Origin: Hygrophila difformis
Lineage: Eukaryota; Streptophyta; Magnoliopsida; Lamiales; Acanthaceae
Length of the DNA stretch: 64,000 nucleotides
Direction: 5' to 3'
Assembly: GCA_030278955.1 (NCBI GenBank)
Contig: JAOANR010000003.1
Location: forward strand, 22,529,050-22,593,049
The notes beneath the pieces are model-generated. The model was given only the letters and a program-made list of their open reading frames with translations, made no database searches and was not told the origin of the DNA. Positions 56,383 to 64,000 of this stretch are shown here, in pieces. Numbering within the stretch: the first letter of the stretch is position 1; the number at the start of each line of letters is the position of its first letter. The translations under genes were made by a program, and so were the position numbers.

Positions 56383-56899
56383 TAAAAATCTTCTCAATCA
56401 ACATGATGCATGATATCAACAATATTATCAGCATAATACATCATTGAATGAGTATTGTTAGCATATTACTAATTTATATAGAAACAGAGATGATGAAATT
56501 TGGAATATCTTCATTTTCAACCTCTCAGAAACTCGATGCGATTTTCTCAAAAAATTACAAATATCTCCGAAATTTTCCCCAAAATTTCAAATATCTTTGA
56601 AATTTCCGTAAATTTATATGTCCAATATCGATACCGATACCGATTTTTAATACCTTGGATAAAAGTCTAAATATGTCGGAAGCTCTCAAGGGTTTTCCGA
56701 CCACATTATCACATGGTAACTCCTTAACAACATTAACATTTGCACTCATCGAAGGTTCTTGAGAACAATTCCATTATGGAGCCAATTAACCTAAGCTTGC
56801 TTGGAATCCCGATATTCAAATTTCCCATTATATTTATAAAGAGTCTGAATAATTCTAATATGTAAATTTATTCATCTTTAAAAATATCATACTCGGTAT

Positions 56900-57575
56900 A
56901 GAGAGGATAAAAGAAGAAGTTAAGGAAAATGAGGTGAAATTGATTTGCTAGTTGGGGCAGGTTAGTTATGAGGCTGAGTCGAATTATGGTGCATTGTATC
57001 CGTCGTGAGGTAGGAGACTGGATGTTATATGTACTATTAGGATAAGGTCAGATTGATAGTTGGCCTTGCGATCTGATTTCTGTTTTGCTCCAAATGTCGA
57101 AGGTCCCTTACCTGTTTTGCCTATCCTGCTTTTTAGCCTCCTTAGTCTTGGTAACAGTCTTGAACCGTGTCCACAGTCCCTTTACTTTTGCGATGCGCTG
57201 GGTTGTGTATAATGCATGAGAAGATGTGATTGAATAGCAGGTTCATGAGCTTGTGTTGTTTGATTTGCCATTTGACCTACAAATCTCAATGCTGCGGGAG
57301 TCTTTGAGATGCTGTGTTCATGTGAAGGCTGCTGAGATGATAGAAGATAATACAATTTCAAGATCGGTTTTGGTATGCTGATGTGTTTCTTGAATGGCCT
57401 TGGATAACTAGATGGTGGCCAACGAACTTGTACTGACATAGATATACCTCAGGTCTGTTGCCACTGGTTGAATTACATGTTAGGTCTGTTGGTTCCTTGG
57501 GGGATGTCATGGCTGGTGTAGTTGGTTGTGTACTAAACCATTTTGAATAAAGTATCTTCTTCTCAAAAAAAAAAA
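56900..57575 (+). mobile_element. LINE-like 3' region with poly(A)
   Basis: A GT-rich non-coding stretch ending AATAAAGTATCTTCTTCTC plus A12, similar in style to LINE B's tail. No protein domain is left. Confidence 0.45.
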
Positions 57576-57682
57576 ACTCCGTAATCCGTATTATTTAATG
57601 GTTAATAATGAAACTCTCCCATCAGCAGTCCACTTTTGCCCTATCTGACAAAACAACAAAATCGAATCAGCTAATTTGTGAG

Positions 57683-58108
57683 GGAATTTAAGATAAATTA
57701 GCTTATTTAAAAGGAAAAATAACTTAAAACAGTGTTTAATCAGCTCTTTTTGAAACCACTGCAAATAGCAATATTTGGATTTTAGCTTATTCTAGGCAAA
57801 AAAAGTTAGTCTCGAAATTATCAAACAACTAATTTTAACTAATTATTACTCACATAATTTGTTAACAGATAACAGTTAATTCCTAAACAGGGTCAATGTA
57901 AGACAAAATAGCTTTTTTAAAGTGACAAAACAACTTAAAACAGTGTCAAATCAGCTCTTTTTGAAATCGCTAAAATAACATTATTTTGGATTTCAGCTTA
58001 TTGTAAGCAAAAAATTGGTCTCGAAATTACCAAACAGCTAATACTGAGTAATTTATTGTTCACGTAATCAGTTAACAGCTAACGGCTAATTCCCAAACAG
58101 ACTTATCA
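57683..58108. repeat. Dispersed repeat family R1, two tandem copies
   Basis: Copies at 57683-57895 and 57896-58108 share GCTTATTTAAAA...ACTTAAAACAGTGT, TCAGCTCTTTTTGAAA and AACAGCTAA/AACAGTTAATTCC-type blocks with 14305-14570. Confidence 0.65.
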
Positions 58109-58239
58109 TAAAGAACATGTATGTACGTCACACAACCATCAGAAATAAATAAATAAATAAATTTTTACCCTTCCAAGTTCCAACACTTGTCTCTATAGGA
58201 TGCCCTTGCATTAATCTTATGGTATTTTATTTTTTTATT

Positions 58240-58301
58240 ATATATATATATATATATATAATAGAAATCGTTTCTCGCGCGCTATGCCGCGCGTGAGAAA
58301 T
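58240..58301 (-). mobile_element. Helitron-like hairpin beside a TA microsatellite
   Basis: An inverted repeat at 58272-58301 (TTTCTCGCGCGC ... GCGCGTGAGAAA) lies next to a (TA)n run (58240-58260). In the minus orientation it follows the RPA-like gene. The bases after the hairpin read CTAT, not the strict CTRR, so a Helitron end is plausible but not proven. Confidence 0.42.
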
Positions 58302-58512
58302 GTGAGAATGCATATTAGGACTGGAATGTAAGATAACATGTTTAACAACTACTTAGGAAAATGGAAACAGATATGATATTGCATTAGAGTGTATGCACAA
58401 AGACAAAGTAATAGAAAAGGGCATAAACCCTGCATCAATGTTCAGGAAGTAGACATTGTCACATATTCTTAGTTTTTATGCCATTGCAATTGAGCAGAGC
58501 TTGCAACGGCTT

Positions 58513-61500
58513 CTAATCCTCTTTGGGCGGCTTGATTCTAGGATTCCTGGTGTTTGTCTTAGTTTTCTTGGATGGGCTTCCAGTGGGGGGCGCAACAGCC
58601 TTTTCAGAGAGCATTTGGGGCAGAGAATCCTGGCTTGTGAAAGCAGGTAGAAGGTTTTTTGCTGTGCTGGATTCCTCATGGCGCTGTGCAGAGAGTTTGC
58701 GGAGTTCAGGTGTTATGCCAGAGCTTTGGGATTCTGCCATTTGTAATGGAGGAGGTGTGCCTGGAGGAATCTGTGGTGGAGCTAGAATGTTATGGTATAA
58801 ATGTTAGATCTAAAGTAAACAGCTATATTTTTAAGAGTTTTTTTGGGTAATGGAAAGAACCTTCATTCCTGGGGTAGTCTTCAATTTTGTTCAGTATGTA
58901 GTTATCCTGGTTGAAACTTGTGGATGTGGATAACTTTTTCTTGATTGTAACGTGGAACAATTGGTGTTGGATCTCATCATTCCGGAATACACAAAGGTCG
59001 GTCCTTTCCTGTGTTGGTTAAGATGAATTATATAAAAAATAATTGTTATTGAATGAAGAGGAAGTAAATGAAGGAAAATAAATTTAGGGTAAATTTGTAG
59101 TCATAAATTGATGAAGAAGAACGGATTACCTCAGCTGTCATCTTCAGTATATCGGTGGGGCTGATGCCCAAAAGTGCTTCTGCATGTTCTTCTAAGGCAA
59201 CACATTCAACAGAATTTGTTTGGTCCTGGAGTTGAAGTGGAATCTTGATTCTGTAGAAAGTAAGTTTAATGTTGCTTGGTTAAGTGAATGGAGAGGTATA
59301 TGAATTTGATGACATAAGTTTTGGCCAGGAAGAGCTGGACCTACCTTTCTTCGAACTCTAGGTAATCTTTACAGTTGAAACACCAGTACACTTTGTTTGG
59401 TAGTGCACCCAGTCCAGTGGTGCAAACTTTGCAAGATGTGTATGTGACCTTGCCAAGCTTCTGCTCAGGTATTTGAAAATGAGCTGTACAGTGATATTGT
59501 CCCTGGATAAAGAAATAAATTAATAATGTTGAAAGCAATTCCGGGAAGAATCTAAACAATTTATTATAGTGTTAGAGTTTCTGTTACCGGTGGAGATTGG
59601 ATGAGAGCTGCTATGTCAGGTTGTTGTTTGTCTGCTACATTCCAGTAAATTTTCTTCCGGACCACCTTTTCCAATGATTTCTTGTTTTGTAGCTTCCTGC
59701 AGTATTGGGTGTGAGTGTTATGCCTTGGTACAAATTATTAGTAATGGTTTAGGTTGGTACCACTGGTGCAGGTAGGTGGCCTCTGGGAACGGTGGATCAT
59801 AAACGACCATTGTTTGTGTAGTCGTTGTCAATGATATCCCTTTGTGTAGATTGTGCAATCCATAATGATTTATGTTAGGCAGTGTATATAGTATGTTTAA
59901 AAAAAAAAGGATGTATGAAGGATAGGATAACTTGGCTGTACCATTAAATGGAGATGCTTTGACGTTGAAGACATCAATAATTGGTTGTTTTGGGATCTTG
60001 GGGATTAAAGTATGTGCTTCAGCATTGACTAATTCATTCCAGAATGTCAATGTAATTGGCATAAAGCTGTGAAGGTGTAAATAAATGGTATTAATTGCAT
60101 GTAAATTAATGTAATAATTGCTGAAGAAATGGTGTTGTGCTTACTCGTCAGCAATGAGTATCACTTCTTGTAGCGTGCCACTTGGTCGGCTCTTTGGTTG
60201 GGCAGAATCAATGACAACTCCAATGACATCTTAAACAAAAATTGACAAGAATTGTAATGGAGGATATTTTATTTGTGAGGAAGCCATATACTGAACATAA
60301 TGTTTAAGAATTTACATACCTATATATTCCTTCGTTTGAAGGAAAGGCTGAAGATTTGAGAGGATGGCAAAGTCTGGCTTGCCAATGACGACATCAAGGG
60401 CCCCTTCTACAACTGGAGAGATGACTGTTTTTTGGTTTAGCTTGAGCTCGAGATTTGGGTGGAAATCTGGTAGGTCATTTGCTTGTGATTCAGTTGTCAG
60501 GGCAGACATTTCATAAGTGGTGTACAGTTTCAAGCAAGTGTCAATGAGGGTGATGTCCCGGTCAAATGCACAGCCGCGTATTTTTGTTCCCTATTATAAA
60601 CCGAAAAGTAGTGAGTCATTAGCAGAGCATGAAGATGGAACAATATCATAATATGCATGCATAGAAATAGACTAAAAAAAAAACATTAAGATGAAACAAA
60701 AAACACAAAAATTTAGAATTTCTAAGTTTTTTTTGAATAGTATAATGTCTCTGGAGAAAATATTTTAACTCCTATATTTTTTGATCCAGTAGATTCATCT
60801 TGATTCATAGTGAGAACAAGGCTTGGCATTAATAAGGTTTATTTTTTACCTTTAACTTGATCAGACTGGAGTTTATATGTTTCTTATTATATGGGCTACA
60901 TGTGAAGTTTTGAGAGCTTTTATTCTTTGATTGATATCCTATATTCCATAATAAAGTTTGATTTCCACCCAGGCATGTTTATTTAGATTAACTTTGTCTC
61001 AGGATATGGATCCTAACTATTTGGAAGTTACACACAGTAATCAATTTAAACTGCTTAGACAAATGCTTAGACAGAATTTAAACTGCATCATTTAGTCTAT
61101 CTTTTATGTGCATCTGTTTTTCTCATCTTAACCCTATTCCTACATTAATTTTATAGTAAGAGTTACAAACGAGACACAAACATATGACTCAATGTATCTA
61201 ATAATAGCATTTCATTTTCATAAATTACGCTATTTTACTATAATTTTTTGTTAGCTGGTTATTTTGTTGGCTTTGTGATGCTTTCATTCTAGATTGTATT
61301 TTTCTGAATCATTTCTTATTGTTCTCATGCAATTATCCTTAGTAGATTTTTCCATCCAGGTACTAATAAATACTAATGATGAGTGGTGGCTTGGTTACAT
61401 AATTGGTTACAAAATTGTGACCCCCTATACCTTGTTCAAGCAAGCTTATTTAGCAGACAGATGATGGGAAAGAAAGTGGAGGAAAGGATCTTTAGTTTAG

Positions 61501-61843
61501 CTGTATATATATTTCACCTAAAAAATTCAAGGCTTGGTTTAGTGTGTCTGCAACCACTTAATTTGATTTATTATGCTGGGATTCTAAGAAATGTAGAAAG
61601 ATTGATTAAGGAGAAACTGTTACAACTTGAACCTTATAACTATAATGTGTTTTGTAGTCCATTTCAGTTTTGTGAAATGCAAGCAGTATTCCATGAGAAG
61701 GCACAACACAAGAGCAGGTTGGTTTATAAAAGCAATTAATAAAACGGTACCTGTGCATCCACAAATACGTAGCGCTTGTATTTGCGGTTGCCTATTCTGG
61801 ATGTTCTTACGGCTGTGGTTTGGATGAGCATAAGTTTAATCAT
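58513..61843 (-). CDS. RPA70-like single-stranded-DNA-binding protein, ten exons
   Basis: OB-fold protein of the replication protein A large-subunit superfamily; such proteins coat ssDNA in replication and repair. Exons (minus strand): 61843-61751, 60590-60320, 60229-60145, 60066-59942, 59839-59761, 59696-59588, 59502-59345, 59250-59130, 59008-58861 and 58781-58513. All are GT/AG with consistent phases, giving 485 residues without a stop. Landmarks: RKYKRYVFVDAQGTKIRG (first OB fold), DVIGVVIDSAQP and MPITLTFWNELVNAE (second OB fold), then ISLTTTTQTMVVYDPPFPEA. A zinc-ribbon Cys quartet lies at 278, 281, 295 and 298, as in the RPA70 DBD-C domain. The C-terminus (about 400-485) is Pro/Ser/Lys-rich. 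It is shorter than canonical RPA70 and lacks the N-terminal protein-interaction domain. The start ATG is the first in frame. Intron 1 is 1.16 kb. A Helitron-like hairpin lies about 210 bp past the stop. Exon borders were set by eye. Confidence 0.85.
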
Positions 61844-63858
61844 CCATTACTTCATTGTGGACGTGAGGTTGTTCAGCGTCAGCCCACATGGTGCCAGTGG
61901 TTGGTACGGTTGTAACTCCATGCCTGAGCTCCAGAGTCTTATTACCGATGCGTTGTAGACAGAGCTTTTTGTAGTAATGCCTGCAAGGGAGTTGTTTGGG
62001 TGTTCGGGTGAGGGAAGAGGAGTATGTGAATCTGGGAGATATAAAATGGGGGTGATGGAGTACAAGTATATGAAAATCATTATAGATATGAAATGGGGGG
62101 GGTGGGGGTGGAGTACAAGTACATGAAAATCCAATCTGCCTGAGCACAAAACAGTAAAGTAGGAATGGGCTTGGGCAATTTTAGGGATTTTCATTATAAG
62201 CCAGTAACAATAAAGTAAAATATGTATGTAGACAGTGTATATAGAAGTAGTATAAAGCAATTGACGAAGTCACCTACGTGTCTGGCAGCAATTTTAAAAT
62301 GAATCAATTTTAATAGAAATGTATACAGTGTATAGGCGTACTATAAAGCAATTGACAAAGTGACCTAGGCCTCATCAGTCTATAGAAGAAAGCAATTTAA
62401 AAATGAAGCTCATATCACCAACTACATCAATTTAAGATTTGGTTTCTATACATCAATTGATTTTTTATAGATACTTGCTTTTGGAACAACAATATACCAG
62501 TAGCGATAATTGCTTTTGGAACCAAGGAAAATTAATTATGAATAAACCGTAGTAGCAGAAGAAAGCAGTTAATTTCTTGAATCTTGACATCCCAAGTCTC
62601 CACGTTAAGTTCATAAAACACACACAGTTTTTCATTTGCCCTTGTACCTCTCTTGAGTCTAGAAAATTATTGTCCATGTCCACAATAAATTCTACATGTA
62701 TAACTTCAAAATGTACTTAATCTAGAGGCAGGGACTGTAGATCAAACTAAACTAAATAATCCCACTACAAGAACAATATCAAACCGCATCATACCAATGA
62801 ATTGATAAAAAGCATGTTCTATTTGATTTAAAGCAAGTGAAACAGGATTCAAAGTTATCAAATTTGAAATCTACTTTGTCAAAAAATACAACTAAAGCCA
62901 AATCCTAATCACACCCTGACAACTCAAATCAAATTTCCCAAATTATAGCTTTTGATAATACCTCATGTAGCCCATCTCCGCAATCCCCAACCCGGAAAAC
63001 GAAAATTTTGAGTGACAGCAAGATGAATTAAGCTCCATCCCAATCACCACCTTCAAAAAAACTAAAAAAACAAATTAACAGAATTACAAAACGTATACCT
63101 CAATTACACCAGTCGAAAAGGAAAAATCCGAGCAGATTAAAGAGCAAACATCTTTCCTCGAAGGAAAGAGGAAGCCGGTGAGGGAATTGATCGGACAGAC
63201 AACCGATTGGTGGAGCGGAATCCTAAGGGGGTCGGCGCAGGAGCGGAACCCTAAGGGGGTCGGCACAGACGAATCGAAGTTTGCTTGAAAGGAGCGAGCA
63301 GAAGAATCCAGTTCGGTGGTCAGTTGCCATCCTCCCCATTGTCCCTTTTCCGGCGGCTGAAATCACGGGCACGGGGATGAGAAGGCTTATTTGTTGGGAA
63401 ATGTAGAGGAGGGAACGGTGATGCAGAGAGTAGGGACGGTTCCAAAAAGAATCACGTGCCTAACATGTGAAGGGACTGAGATGGCAGGAGACTGAGAGGT
63501 GTAATCGAGCTCTGTGGAATAATCACGGGTGGTGTGTATGTGTGGTCAGGAGAAGCAAGTTAGGCCAATGCTATCAGAATAAAATCACGGGAGTGCTGTA
63601 TAAAATATATTTTAGCATTATTTATTAAAATGATGGCTATATATACATATGGAGAACATATAAGTGGATTGCAGAGGATTTCAAAGCTATGGAATTTTAT
63701 GTTATTCTTCCGGAGGATTTTGAAAGTAATTTGGTAAATTCTCACCATTTTAGCTGCTTAAATTATATTATTGTGTTGTCTATTTTTAATAATATATGGT
63801 TCTTACAATATAAATGTTGTTTTGCAGAAATTACCAAGAATTGATTGTTTTTTTACGG
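61844..63858. other. Upstream region of the RPA-like gene
   Basis: It should contain the RPA-like promoter and 5' UTR. Short diverged duplications are seen at 62036-62135 (TGGAGTACAAGTA...ATGAAAATC) and at 62230-62400. 63100-63440 is GC-richer with two tandem units of GAGCGGAACCCTAAGGGGGT type (about 63211-63268). No other gene is recognised. Confidence 0.45.
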
Positions 63859-64000
63859 NNNNNNNNNNNNNNNNNNNNNNNNNNNNNNNNNNNNNNNNNN
63901 NNNNNNNNNNNNNNNNNNNNNNNNNNNNNNNNNNNNNNNNNNNNNNNNNNNNNNNNNNNNNNNNNNNNNNNNNNNNNNNNNNNNNNNNNNNNNNNNNNNN
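63859..64000. other. Assembly gap (N)
   Basis: A run of N to the window end. Confidence 1.

Noticed and set aside
1..63858. tRNA, rRNA or CRISPR arrays
   Set aside because: Only SINE-type tRNA-like boxes were found; no complete cloverleaf, rRNA or spaced repeat array was seen by eye.

Overview
This is a repeat-rich window of a plant nuclear genome. It holds spliced genes with GT/AG introns, a WRKY factor, a nuclear-encoded subunit of the chloroplast NDH complex, and Tekay-like Ty3/gypsy, L1-type LINE, tRNA-SINE, Mutator-like and Stowaway elements. Gene content and AT-rich intergenic DNA fit a eudicot. The sequence alone does not let me name the species. A run of N (63859-64000) marks an assembly gap.

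Layout. 1-655: 3' exons of a group IIa WRKY gene (+). 955-3898: complete five-exon gene for a TAG-type DNA-3-methyladenine glycosylase (-), convergent with WRKY. 5690-6200: decayed 4-coumarate:CoA ligase-like fragment (-). 6887-9276: complete six-exon gene for the chloroplast NDH subunit PnsB1/NDF1 (+), with a MITE-like repeat in intron 1. 9766-14953: intergenic DNA with a Mutator-type MITE, a probable solo LTR, a compound microsatellite, a possible Helitron end and a CACTA-type end. 14957-35527: nested retroelements. LINE A (-) is split by a Mutator-like element carrying unrelated, possibly captured DNA. LINE A meets LINE B (+) head to head. LINE B is split by an 11.1-kb gypsy element (copy 1) with a 5-bp target duplication. 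36319-41895: SINEs, Stowaway elements, a 1-kb foldback Mutator-like element and another TIR element. 41896-52986: gypsy copy 2, with an intact gag-pol frame, inside a Stowaway MITE. 53014-58300: SINEs, a tandem duplication, inverted repeats and LINE tails. 58513-61843: complete ten-exon gene for an RPA70-like single-stranded-DNA-binding protein (-), with a Helitron-like hairpin just past its 3' end.

The host genes are unrelated single genes (defence transcription, base-excision repair, photosynthetic electron transport, ssDNA binding); there is no pathway cluster. The RPA-like gene may be mobile cargo. Most of the rest is transposable elements, and many insertions can be dated relative to each other by nesting and target-site duplications. 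The best candidates for something little described are a conserved coiled-coil ORF upstream of gag in both gypsy copies, splice-like signals and a conserved GC-rich block inside their LTRs, a family of elements with GGAAAAA ends and 9-11-bp target duplications, and the RPA gene beside a Helitron-like hairpin.
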